Assembly: GCF_007830495.1 (NCBI RefSeq)
Contig: NZ_VLKW01000002.1
Span: forward strand, 828,270 to 892,269
Length of the DNA stretch: 64,000 nucleotides
DNA from: Pseudoduganella flava
Lineage (GTDB): Bacteria > Pseudomonadota > Gammaproteobacteria > Burkholderiales > Burkholderiaceae_D
Direction: 5' to 3'
The notes under the pieces were generated by a model, which did not search any database, was not told where the DNA came from, and saw only the letters and a list, made by a program, of their open reading frames with translations. Every line of letters starts with the position of its first letter. Within the stretch, counting starts at the first letter, position 1. The position numbers and the translations under genes were made by a program. Shown here piece after piece: positions 50,326 to 58,837 of this stretch.

Positions 50326-53226
50326 ATGGATGAGAGAAAGACCCTGACGCTGACCGCATTGGCCTCGGCCCTCGCTTTGATCGGCAATGTGCAAGCCCAG
50401 GAAGCGGCCGAGCCGCAGACCGTGGTGGTGACGGGCCTGCGCGCGTCGCTGGAGAGCGCGCTGAATGCGAAGCGCACCGAGAACAGCATCGTCGACGTCG
50501 TCAAGGCCGAGGACATCGGCAAATTCCCCGATACGAACCTGGCCGAGTCGCTGCAGCGCGTGCCCGGCGTGGCCATCGACCGCGATGCCGGCGAAGGCCG
50601 CAGCATCACCGTGCGCGGCCTGGGCCAGGACTTCACGCGGGTGCGCATCAACGGCATCGAGGCGCTGGCGACGACGGGCGGCAGCGACAACAGCGGCGGC
50701 AACAACCGCGGCCGCGGCTTCGACTTCAACGTGTTCGCCTCCGAGCTGTTCTCGTCCCTCACCGTGCGCAAGAGCTCCGCGGCCGAAGTGGAGGAGGGCT
50801 CGCTGGGTGCCACCGTCGACCTGCAGACGATGCGCCCGTTCGACCTCGCCAAGCGCGGCTTCAACGCCACCGCGATGATCAAGGGCCGCTACAACGACCT
50901 GTCCAAGAAGACGGACCCGCGCGGCGCGTTCATGATCTCGGACACGTTCAACAACAACACGATGGGCTACCTGGTCTCCGTTGCCTACGGGCGCCGCAAG
51001 CTGTACGAGGACGGCTTCTCGACGGGCCGCTGGGACAACGGCCCGTCGGTCGGCGGCTGGTGCGCGCCGATGGGCGTGGGCACGTCGACGTCGCCGAACT
51101 GCAGCACGAGTGCGCCGGGCTTCCCGGCCGCCACGCGCCTGCCCGGTACGCCGGAGAACATCGCCGCCTACAACGCGGCCAGCAACGTGGCCAACTACCA
51201 TCCCCGCCTGCCGCGCTACGGCCGCATGGTGCATGAGCAGGACCGCCTCGGCATCACCGCGTCGTTCGAATGGAAGCCGCAGCGCGGCACGCGCATCTCG
51301 TTCGACATGCTGTATGCCGACCTGGATGCGACCCGCGAGGAAAACTACCTGGAAGCGTTCTCGTTCTCGCGCAACCTGAGCTCCGGCGGCAAGCCGCAGA
51401 CCTCCGTCGTGAACGCGCAGTACGACGCGCTGGGCCGGCTGCAGTACGGCGTGTACAACGGTGTCGATATCCGCTCCGAATCGCGCTACGACGAGATGCA
51501 GACGAAGTTCACGCAGCCTACGCTGACGATCTCGCACCAGATCACGCCGGACTGGCGCATCAATGCGGCGATCGGCCGTGCCAAGTCCACGTTCGACAAC
51601 CCGATCCAGACCACCGTCACGCTCGACGCGCCGAACGTGAACGGCTACACGATCGACTTCCGCCAGAACGACCGCCTGCCGGTGATCACGTATCCGTTCG
51701 ACGTGACGAAGGCCGGGGTGCTGAACATCTACGGCGTGCCGGCCGGCGCGACGGCGGCGGCGAACTCGCTGCCGAGCGAGATCCGCGTGCGCCCGCAGGG
51801 CACGACGAACATCAACGACGTGGCCAGTGCCGACCTGTCGTGGCGCGCTTCCGACACGTGGACGTTCAAGACGGGCCTGAACCTGAAGCGCTACAAGTTC
51901 AACACGTGGGAATTCCGCCGCGCGAACACGGCCGAAACGGTCTACGGCCTGCCGGCCGGCACGGATGTGTCGGGCCTGACGAAGCTGCTGTCCGGCTTCG
52001 GCACGGGGCAGGATATGCCGGCCGGGAATGCGACGGCGTGGGTGGTGCCGGACGTGCGCGCGATCACGGCGCTGTATGACGCCTACTGCAACTGCCTGAA
52101 GACGGGCGCCGCGAACGGCCCCGGCGACTACACGCTGACGTCGCTGACCAACTCCAGCGCGCGCGGCAACAACCGGGCGATCGAAGAGAAGGACAAGGGC
52201 TTCTACCTGCAGGGCGACTTCGACATGGAGGCATTCGGCGTGCCGCTGCGCGGCAACGTCGGCGGCCGCTACGTGAAGACGGAGCTGGAGGCGCTGGGCT
52301 ACCTGGCGTCGGGCGGCGGCACCCCGGTCACGGCGGAGAACGACTACCACGACTTCCTGCCGGCGTTGAACGTGACGGCCAACGTGACGAACGACTTCCT
52401 GATCCGCTTCGCCGCGGCGAAGGTGATGTCGCGCCCGCAGCTGGGCAACCTGAGCCCGGGCGGCAGCCTGTCCACCGTCGGCGCGCTGGGCGTCTCCACC
52501 GGCAATCCGCTGCTGGCGCCGTTCCGTGCGAAGACGTTCGACGCGTCGTTCGAATACTACTTCCCGAACAAGGCGTTCTTCGGCGTGGGCCTGTTCCAGA
52601 AGAACATCTCGAACTACGTGCAGGCCGTGCGCCAGGCTATGCCGTACAACCAGACGGGCCTGCCGCTGTCGCTGCTGCCGGCGAACTTCACGGGCACCGA
52701 GATGTTCGACGTGACGAGCTTCATGAACACCCCCGGCGGCAAGCTGCGCGGCGTGGAATTGAACTACCAGCAACCGTTCACGTTCCTGCCGGCGTGGGGG
52801 CGCAACTTCGGCCTGATCGCCAACTACACGCGGGTGTCGTCGAAGATCGACTACATCATCTCGGCCAACGTCGCCAACAGCGGCACGGTGCGCGACGACC
52901 TGGTGAACCTGTCGCCCCGTTCGTGGAACACGACGCTGTACTATGACGACGGCAAGTTCAGCGCGCGCCTGACGGGTGCGTATCGCTCCGGCTACCTGCA
53001 GGTGGTGCCGGCGCAGAACAACAATGACGTGCAGGGCAAGAACGAGACGACCAACGTGGACCTGTCGCTGTCCTACAAGATCAACGACAAGCTGGAAGTC
53101 ACGTTCGAAGGCGTCAACCTGACCAACGAGGCCAGCGACCAGTTCGTGGGCCGCGCCCGCAACAGCGTCATGACGCACAATGTGACGGGCCGCGAGTACC
53201 TGCTCGGCATGCGCTACAAGTTCTGA
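50326..53226 (+). CDS. TonB-dependent receptor (Xanthomonas/Caulobacter sugar type)
   Basis: 966 residues from ATG 50326; GGAGA precedes. Signal peptide (MDERKTLTLTALASALALIGNVQAQ), then TonB-box-like QTVVVTG, the plug (SLESALNAKRTENSIVDVVKAEDIGKFPDTNLAESLQRVPGVAIDRDAGEGR, VRGLGQDFTRVRINGIEALA) and a 22-strand barrel ending YLLGMRYKF with terminal Phe. The plug wording matches the TIGR01782 group, whose characterised members import plant oligosaccharides. Next gene (GH43) starts two bases after the stop, so they are co-expressed. Probable substrate: arabinose/xylose/galactose-containing oligosaccharide. Confidence 0.93.
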   Translation: MDERKTLTLTALASALALIGNVQAQEAAEPQTVVVTGLRASLESALNAKRTENSIVDVVKAEDIGKFPDTNLAESLQRVPGVAIDRDAGEGRSITVRGLGQDFTRVRINGIEALATTGGSDNSGGNNRGRGFDFNVFASELFSSLTVRKSSAAEVEEGSLGATVDLQTMRPFDLAKRGFNATAMIKGRYNDLSKKTDPRGAFMISDTFNNNTMGYLVSVAYGRRKLYEDGFSTGRWDNGPSVGGWCAPMGVGTSTSPNCSTSAPGFPAATRLPGTPENIAAYNAASNVANYHPRLPRYGRMVHEQDRLGITASFEWKPQRGTRISFDMLYADLDATREENYLEAFSFSRNLSSGGKPQTSVVNAQYDALGRLQYGVYNGVDIRSESRYDEMQTKFTQPTLTISHQITPDWRINAAIGRAKSTFDNPIQTTVTLDAPNVNGYTIDFRQNDRLPVITYPFDVTKAGVLNIYGVPAGATAAANSLPSEIRVRPQGTTNINDVASADLSWRASDTWTFKTGLNLKRYKFNTWEFRRANTAETVYGLPAGTDVSGLTKLLSGFGTGQDMPAGNATAWVVPDVRAITALYDAYCNCLKTGAANGPGDYTLTSLTNSSARGNNRAIEEKDKGFYLQGDFDMEAFGVPLRGNVGGRYVKTELEALGYLASGGGTPVTAENDYHDFLPALNVTANVTNDFLIRFAAAKVMSRPQLGNLSPGGSLSTVGALGVSTGNPLLAPFRAKTFDASFEYYFPNKAFFGVGLFQKNISNYVQAVRQAMPYNQTGLPLSLLPANFTGTEMFDVTSFMNTPGGKLRGVELNYQQPFTFLPAWGRNFGLIANYTRVSSKIDYIISANVANSGTVRDDLVNLSPRSWNTTLYYDDGKFSARLTGAYRSGYLQVVPAQNNNDVQGKNETTNVDLSLSYKINDKLEVTFEGVNLTNEASDQFVGRARNSVMTHNVTGREYLLGMRYKF

Positions 53227-53228
53227 GC

Positions 53229-54830
53229 ATGACGTCGCGACGCGATGCGTTGAAGTCGGCGCTGCTGCTGGGCGCCGCCCCCGCCGGGGTGGTGGCGGCG
53301 CCAGCTGCCGTTCCTGCCGCGCCTCCCGCGTGGGGGCGCGGGCACGAAGGGCAGCGCAAGGCCGATCGGGGCGACGGCACGTACCTGAACCCGATCGTGC
53401 CGGGCGACCGGCCCGACCCGTCGATCCTGAAGGACGGCGCGGACTACTACATGACGTTCTCCACGTTCGATGCGTACCCGGGCCTGACGATCTGGCACTC
53501 GCAGGACCTGGTCAACTGGCGGCCGCTGGTGGCCGCGCTGCGCCGGAACATCGGCTCGGTGTGGGCGCCGGAACTGTGCAAGCACAAAGGCCGCTACTAC
53601 CTGTACATCCCGACCAAGCAGACGGCCGTTCCCGGCTCAAAGACGACGTCGTGGGTGATCTGGGCGGACGACATCCGCGGGCCGTGGTCGGAGCCGATCG
53701 ACCTCGATCTGCCGCGCCACATCGATCCCGGCCACGCGGTGGGCGAGGATGGGTCGCGCTGGCTGTTCCTGTCCGGCGTCGACCGGGTGCGCCTGGCCGA
53801 CGACGGCCTGTCGACGATCGGCAAGCCGGAGCGGGTGTACGAGCCGTGGCGCTATCCGGACGACTGGGAGGTGGAAGCCTTTTCGCCGGAAGGGCCGAAG
53901 GTGTTGCGGCACAACGGTTACTACTACCTGATCCTGGCGGTGGGCGGCACCTCCGGCCCGCCGACGGGCCATATGGTGATCGCGGCCCGGTCGAAGTCGA
54001 TCCACGGGCCGTGGGAACACCACCCGCGCAACCCGCTGGTGCGCACGCAGAGCGAGGCCGAGAAATGGTGGTCGCGCGGGCACGCGACCTTGGTGCAGGG
54101 CCCTGCGGGCGACTGGTGGGGCGTCTACCACGGCTACGAGAACGGCTTCTTTACCTTGGGCCGGCAGGCCTTGCTGGCACCCGTCACGTGGTCGAACGAC
54201 GGCTGGCCGGAGTTTGGCGGCGGCGACCTGTCGCAACCGATTCGCAAGCCGGCCGGCGGCAAGCCGGGTTCGCACGGCATGCCGCTGTCGGACGATTTTG
54301 GCAGCGACAAATACGGCATCCAGTGGAACTTCTTCCGGCCGGCGCCGGACGAGGCGAGCCGGCTGGCGCGCAGCGATGGCGTGCTGCACCTGCGCTCGCG
54401 CGGCGACGCGCCATCGAATTCGTCGCCGCTCGTGTTCGTCGCGCCGGACCACGATTACGAGTTCGAATGCGAGATCGACGTGGACCCCGGCACACGCGCC
54501 GGCCTCCTGCTGTTCTACGACCACCAGCTGTACTGCGGCCTGGGGTTCGATGCGAAGCAGCTGGTGCTGCACCGCTACGGCACCGAGCATGGCCGGCCGG
54601 ACCATGCGTTCGGCAAGCGCATGTTCATCCGCATCCGAAACCGCAAGCACATCGTCAGCATCCACCTGTCCGGCGACGGCAAGACATGGCAGCGCGGCCC
54701 GCGCGGCTACGAGGTCTCCGGCTATCACCACAACGTGCGCGGCGGGTTCATGTCGCTGAAGCCCGCGCTGTATGCGGCGGGGCAGGGCGAGGCGCGGTTC
54801 CGTAATTTCCGGTATCGGGCGTACGCCTGA
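53229..54830 (+). CDS. Exported GH43 glycosidase with C-terminal beta-sandwich
   Basis: 533 residues; Tat-like start MTSRRDALKSALLLGAAPAG. GH43 propeller (about 50-345): PIVPGDRPDPSILKDGADYYMTFS (catalytic Asp), WAPELCKHKGRYYLYI, HIDPGHAV (second Asp), EAFSPEGPKVLRHNGYYYLI (acid Glu in FSPEGP). A C-terminal sandwich (about 370-530, SDDFGSDKYGIQWNFFRP, GLLLFYDHQLYCGLGFDA) matches the GH43_C2 module. Likely xylosidase/arabinofuranosidase. Two bases downstream of the TonB receptor. Confidence 0.91.
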   Translation: MTSRRDALKSALLLGAAPAGVVAAPAAVPAAPPAWGRGHEGQRKADRGDGTYLNPIVPGDRPDPSILKDGADYYMTFSTFDAYPGLTIWHSQDLVNWRPLVAALRRNIGSVWAPELCKHKGRYYLYIPTKQTAVPGSKTTSWVIWADDIRGPWSEPIDLDLPRHIDPGHAVGEDGSRWLFLSGVDRVRLADDGLSTIGKPERVYEPWRYPDDWEVEAFSPEGPKVLRHNGYYYLILAVGGTSGPPTGHMVIAARSKSIHGPWEHHPRNPLVRTQSEAEKWWSRGHATLVQGPAGDWWGVYHGYENGFFTLGRQALLAPVTWSNDGWPEFGGGDLSQPIRKPAGGKPGSHGMPLSDDFGSDKYGIQWNFFRPAPDEASRLARSDGVLHLRSRGDAPSNSSPLVFVAPDHDYEFECEIDVDPGTRAGLLLFYDHQLYCGLGFDAKQLVLHRYGTEHGRPDHAFGKRMFIRIRNRKHIVSIHLSGDGKTWQRGPRGYEVSGYHHNVRGGFMSLKPALYAAGQGEARFRNFRYRAYA

Positions 54831-54840
54831 CTATTGTCGA

Positions 54841-54928
54841 GCTCGACGGTGATGTCCCCTGGTGCCTGGCACGAGGGGACACGGGCTCGACGGTGATGTC
54901 CCTTGGTGCCTGGCACCAGGGGACACAA
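54841..54928. repeat. Two 44-bp direct repeats, each a hairpin
   Basis: Copies at 54841-54884 and 54885-54928, each GCTCGACGGTGATG followed by an imperfect palindrome GTCCCYTGGTGCC / GGCACSAGGGGAC. Copy 1 and copy 2 each have one arm mismatch on opposite sides. Located after the exported GH43 gene; may also terminate its transcript. Confidence 0.85.
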
Positions 54929-55024
54929 GCTCAACCATTCGGACGTTCCCCGGCGCTTAGCAGTCCGAGCACTGGTCGGGCGGGCGCAAGCTCAGCAGCA
55001 AGCTCGGCATCTAACGCAACTCAC

Positions 55025-55054
55025 TTGCAATAAAGGGTGGCTCAGCCCTACAAT
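55025..55054 (+). promoter_or_regulatory. Sigma70 promoter for the NiCoT-like permease
   Basis: TTGCAA (55025-55030), 18-base spacer, TACAAT (55049-55054). A start near 55061 leaves a leader of about 33 bases to ATG 55094. Confidence 0.55.
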
Positions 55055-55093
55055 GACCGTCCGCATACAGCCGCCGCGCGGCGAAAGGTCATC

Positions 55094-55897
55094 ATGCAGC
55101 ACACCGTCGACGCCGTCCTGCCCGGACTCACGCTGGCCCTCGTCATGGGGCTGCGCCATGGCCTCGCGCCGGATCACCTGGCCGTCGTCGATGCGCTGAC
55201 GGCGCGCGCCGCCGCGCAGCGTCCGCGCCATGCGCCGTGGATGGGCGCCATGTTCGCGTGCGGCCATGCGCTTGTCGTGCTGGCGATCGTGGCGGCGGCG
55301 TCGCTGACTTCCAGCTGGGTCGCGCCGTACCAGGCGCTGGTGCGCTGGATCGATTACGCGCCGCCCGTGTTCCTGCTGGTGCTGGCCGCGTTGAACGCGC
55401 GCCAGCTGCTGCGGCCCGTGGAGCAGGGCGCGGGCCGTCCTGCGCTCGAACGCTGGCTGCCGCGGATGGCCACGCTGCGCGCCGCGGCGATGACCGGCGC
55501 CCTGTTCGCGATCGGCTTCGAAAGCGCCTTGCAGGCCATCGCCTGGGGCTATGCGGCCGGGGCGGCCGGCTCGCCGGGCGCGGCACTGCTCGTCGCGGCG
55601 GTGTTCACGGCCGGCATGGCGATCACGGACGGCATCGACGGGATGATCGCGTCGCGCATGCTGGCGACCGGATCGCCGGAGCGCATGCGCCGCTTCCGCC
55701 GCCGGCTGGGCTTGCCCATCGTCGCGCTGTGCGTCGCCAGCGCCGCCGTCATGCTGGTCGAACTGTGGTGCCCCGCGTGCGGCCTGGACGAAGGCACGCA
55801 CCAGGCGTTCGGTGGCGCGATCGTCGCCGCAACGCTGGTCGCTTACGGCTGCGCGCTGCGTGCCGCGGTGCGCGAGCGGCGCACGGTCGCGGGCTGA
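55094..55897 (+). CDS. NiCoT-like nickel/cobalt permease
   Basis: 267 residues, about seven hydrophobic segments. RHGLAPDHLAVVD (21-33) is a variant of the NiCoT signature RHA-x-DADH, with His22 and His28 kept; a second motif ITDGIDGMIASRM follows in the C-terminal half. The variation from the classical motif means the metal specificity is uncertain. Breaks the glycosidase run; own promoter upstream. Confidence 0.75.
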   Translation: MQHTVDAVLPGLTLALVMGLRHGLAPDHLAVVDALTARAAAQRPRHAPWMGAMFACGHALVVLAIVAAASLTSSWVAPYQALVRWIDYAPPVFLLVLAALNARQLLRPVEQGAGRPALERWLPRMATLRAAAMTGALFAIGFESALQAIAWGYAAGAAGSPGAALLVAAVFTAGMAITDGIDGMIASRMLATGSPERMRRFRRRLGLPIVALCVASAAVMLVELWCPACGLDEGTHQAFGGAIVAATLVAYGCALRAAVRERRTVAG

Positions 55898-55976
55898 CGG
55901 CTCGGCAGGGCCGCCCGTTTACGCATCGCTTCCGCGCCGCTGTGGTACTGTTCCGCGCTGGACAACGGAGGCGGGC

Positions 55977-56972
55977 ATGGACAGGCAACAAGGGCGGCGG
56001 TATCGGGCTGCGCGGGTGATCGGGGCGGCCGTGCTGGCGCTGGCGCTGCTGCCGGGCGCCGCGTCGGCCGGGCCGGGCGCGAAGGTATCGTCGTCGGTCG
56101 AGCTGGCGCGGCACGCGGCGCGGCTGAAGGCGGGGCAGTGGGTGTGGGCGCCGCGCATCGCGCCGCAGGGGCCGGTGCTGGTGTACGTCGACCTGTCGCA
56201 GCAGCTGGCCACCGTCTACCGCAACGGCGTGCGCATCGGCGTGTCGACGATCTCCACGGGCAAGCCGGGCCACGATACGCCCGTCGGCGTGTTCACGATC
56301 CTTGAAAAGAACGTCACGCACAATTCGAACCTGTACGACAACGCGCCGATGCCTTATCACCAGCGCTTGACGTGGGACGGCGTGGCGCTGCACGCGGGCT
56401 CGTTGCCCGGGAAGCCCGACAGTCATGGCTGCGTGCGACTTCCGTACGGTTTCGCGAAGGAGCTGTTCGGCACGACAAAGCGCGGCACGACGGTCATCGT
56501 GGCCGGCAACGCGCGCCACCCTGTCACGCAGGACGATGGCGAAGTGCTGGCGCCGACCGCGTCAGGCGGCGTTGTCGAAGGCGACTACTGGGCGCCGGAG
56601 AAGTCGCCGTCCGGCCCCGTCACGATCGTCATGTCGCGCAGCGACCAGGCCGTGGCCGTGCTGCGTAACGGCGTCGAGATCGGCCGCTCGCATGCCGTGA
56701 TCCCGACCAACAGCGACGCTACCCACGTGCTGACGTTGGCCGCCAAGGCCGGCGGCGCGCCCACCTGGATCTATGTGGGCGTGTCCGGCCACGATGACGA
56801 AGACGGGCGCCCGCTCGACGAGGCGGTGCGCAACCGCGTGCAGATCCCGCCGGCGTTCTACGCGCAGGTGGCGCCGATCCTGATGCCCGGCGTGACGTTG
56901 CTGGTTACGCAGTCGCCGCTGGCGCCCGGTGGCCTCGGTGACGCGCAGCCGGTGCTGGACGGGGCCCGCTAG
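55977..56972 (+). CDS. L,D-transpeptidase (YkuD family)
   Basis: 331 residues; GGAGGCGGG precedes ATG 55977. Signal peptide (about 1-31). The YkuD domain (about 65-175) has LVYVDLSQQLATVYRNGVRIGVSTISTGKPGHDTPVGVF and the catalytic DSHGCVRLP with Cys152 and His150. A C-terminal region of about 150 residues follows (VTIVMSRSDQAVAVLRNGVEIG), which looks like a second degenerate copy of the same fold. Cross-links peptidoglycan or attaches proteins in the periplasm. Confidence 0.92.
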   Translation: MDRQQGRRYRAARVIGAAVLALALLPGAASAGPGAKVSSSVELARHAARLKAGQWVWAPRIAPQGPVLVYVDLSQQLATVYRNGVRIGVSTISTGKPGHDTPVGVFTILEKNVTHNSNLYDNAPMPYHQRLTWDGVALHAGSLPGKPDSHGCVRLPYGFAKELFGTTKRGTTVIVAGNARHPVTQDDGEVLAPTASGGVVEGDYWAPEKSPSGPVTIVMSRSDQAVAVLRNGVEIGRSHAVIPTNSDATHVLTLAAKAGGAPTWIYVGVSGHDDEDGRPLDEAVRNRVQIPPAFYAQVAPILMPGVTLLVTQSPLAPGGLGDAQPVLDGAR

Positions 56973-57022
56973 GGCCGCATCGTCTGCTATATTCAAGCCT
57001 CCCATTCGAACAGGAGGGTCCC

Positions 57023-58336
57023 TTGAATAAAGTCTTTTCCCGCGCCGCCGTCGCACTGGCGTGCGGTGCCGCGCTTGCAGCCCAGGCCCAGCAGGCCCCG
57101 ATGAAGAACGACGTGAAGAGCCGCGTCGATGCGATGTATCCGTGGCTCGATACGGTGTACAAGGACTTGCACGCGCATCCGGAGATCGCGTTCCAGGAAG
57201 TGCGCACGGCCGGCAAGCTGGCCGCCGAGATGCGCAAGCTGGGCTTCGACGTGACGGAGAAGGTCGGCAAGACGGGCATCGTGGCCGTGCTGCGCAATGG
57301 CGCCGGCCCGACGGTGCTCGTGCGCACGGAGCTGGACGGCCTGCCGATGGAAGAGAAGACCGGCTTGCCGTATGCGAGCCGCGCCCGCACGCAGAGCGAC
57401 GGCCGCGAAAGCTACGTCACGCACAGCTGCGGGCACGACGTGCACATGGCCGCCTGGCTGGGCGCCGCCCGCACGCTGGTCGAGCTGAAATCGAAGTGGC
57501 AGGGCACGCTGGTGTTCATCGGCCAGCCCGCCGAAGAAACGGTGTCCGGCGCGAAGGCGATGCTGGACGACGGCCTGTTCAAGCGCTTCCCGAAACCGGA
57601 CTACGCGTTCGCGCTGCATTCGTGGCCGCTGGCGTACGGCACCGTGGGCTACAACGGCGGCCCCGTGTCCTCGAACTCCGATGCGATCGAGATCGTCTTC
57701 AAGGGCCGCGGCGGGCATGGTTCGGCGCCGGACAAGGCGCTGGACCCGATCGCGATCGCGGCGCGCTTCGTCGTCGACGTGCAGACGGTCGTCAGCCGCG
57801 AGAAGGACCCGAAGGAATTCGGCGTCGTGACGATCGGCGCGATCCAGGGCGGCACGGTCGGCAACATCATTCCCGATACCGTGCAGGTGCGCGGCACGAT
57901 CCGCTCGTACAGCCCTGAAGTACGGGCGAAGCTGCTGGACGGCGTACGGCGCGTGGCCAATGGCGCGGCCGCGATGGCGGGCGCACCGGCGCCGGACGTG
58001 CAGCTGATTGCCGGCGGTGCGGCGATCGTCAACAGCGAGGAACTCGTCAAGCGCACCGAAGCCGTGTTCCAGGACGCGTTCGGCGCCACCAACGCGCAGC
58101 GGATGCCGCCGATGACGGCCAGCGAGGACTTCTCGCAATTCGTCGACCAGGGCATCCCGTCGATGTTCTTCTTCACCGGCGTGTACGATCCGAAGGACGT
58201 GGCCGAGGCGCAGCGCCCCGGCGGCAAGCCGGTCGCGTTCAATCACTCGCCGTTCTATGCGCCGGTGCCGGAACCGTCGATCAAGACGGCCGCGCAGGCG
58301 ATGAGCTACGCGGTGCTGAACGTGTTGAAGCGCTGA
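57023..58336 (+). CDS. M20D family amidohydrolase / metallopeptidase, exported
   Basis: 437 residues, starting at TTG 57023 with AGGAGGG (57012-57018). I favour this start because it opens the signal peptide (MNKVFSRAAVALACGAALAAQAQQ). M20 metal motifs: LHAHPEIAFQE (49-58), HSCGHDVHM (134-142), PAEETVSGAKAML; then the dimerisation domain. Family includes hippurate and N-acyl-amino-acid hydrolases; exported members clear N-acylated compounds. Substrate unknown. Confidence 0.91.
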   Translation: MNKVFSRAAVALACGAALAAQAQQAPMKNDVKSRVDAMYPWLDTVYKDLHAHPEIAFQEVRTAGKLAAEMRKLGFDVTEKVGKTGIVAVLRNGAGPTVLVRTELDGLPMEEKTGLPYASRARTQSDGRESYVTHSCGHDVHMAAWLGAARTLVELKSKWQGTLVFIGQPAEETVSGAKAMLDDGLFKRFPKPDYAFALHSWPLAYGTVGYNGGPVSSNSDAIEIVFKGRGGHGSAPDKALDPIAIAARFVVDVQTVVSREKDPKEFGVVTIGAIQGGTVGNIIPDTVQVRGTIRSYSPEVRAKLLDGVRRVANGAAAMAGAPAPDVQLIAGGAAIVNSEELVKRTEAVFQDAFGATNAQRMPPMTASEDFSQFVDQGIPSMFFFTGVYDPKDVAEAQRPGGKPVAFNHSPFYAPVPEPSIKTAAQAMSYAVLNVLKR

Positions 58337-58384
58337 GTGATGAAACGCTGAGTCTGTGAAGTGCTGAGTCGATGAAGTGCTGAT

Positions 58385-58699
58385 TCAGGCCGTCCGCGGC
58401 CGGGCCGGGCGCAGCACGAGGACAGAGCTGAAATGCCAGCCCGGCCCGGTGCCGTCCCCGCAATCCTCGTGTTCCGGCGGCAGCGGCATGCCTTCGAACA
58501 GTTCCTCCATCATCGCGCGGTCCTCGTCTTTCGCATCGTCGCCCATCAGGTCGCACCAGCCGCGCAGCACGCCGGCCGCCATCGCCCAGCGCGGCTCGGC
58601 CGTCTCCGGCCCGGCCTGGCGCGCATCGGTGGCGATCGCCGTCAGTGTGCGCAGCGTGCTGGCGGTGATCGTGTCGTAGTCCCATGTGCGGGTCGTCAT
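58385..58699 (-). CDS. Hypothetical acidic protein, 104 aa
   Basis: ATG 58699 with AAGGAGAACACG. Helical N-terminus (MTTRTWDYDTITASTLRTLTAIATDARQAG), then AGVLRGWCDLMGDDAKDEDRAMMEELFEGMPLPPEHEDCG, very acidic in the middle. No signal or membrane part; family not recognised. Convergent with the M20 gene. Confidence 0.72.
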   Translation of the reverse strand: MTTRTWDYDTITASTLRTLTAIATDARQAGPETAEPRWAMAAGVLRGWCDLMGDDAKDEDRAMMEELFEGMPLPPEHEDCGDGTGPGWHFSSVLVLRPARPRTA

Positions 58700-58837
58700 C
58701 GTGTTCTCCTTGTTCCGTGCGCGGCTCCCATATCGATCAATCGGTTGAGCGAAGTGGCCGGGTGCCGCGCGGTTGTCCATTCTCCATGCTAAGTTAGGCC
58801 GCCCACGCCAGCGCGGGGCCGAACCCAGAGGAGATAC

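Noticed and set aside
50236..53178. A very long open frame antisense to the TonB receptor gene
   Set aside because: High-GC third positions keep the opposite frame open; the translation is Arg/Val/His-rich with no domain, while the plus strand encodes a full receptor.
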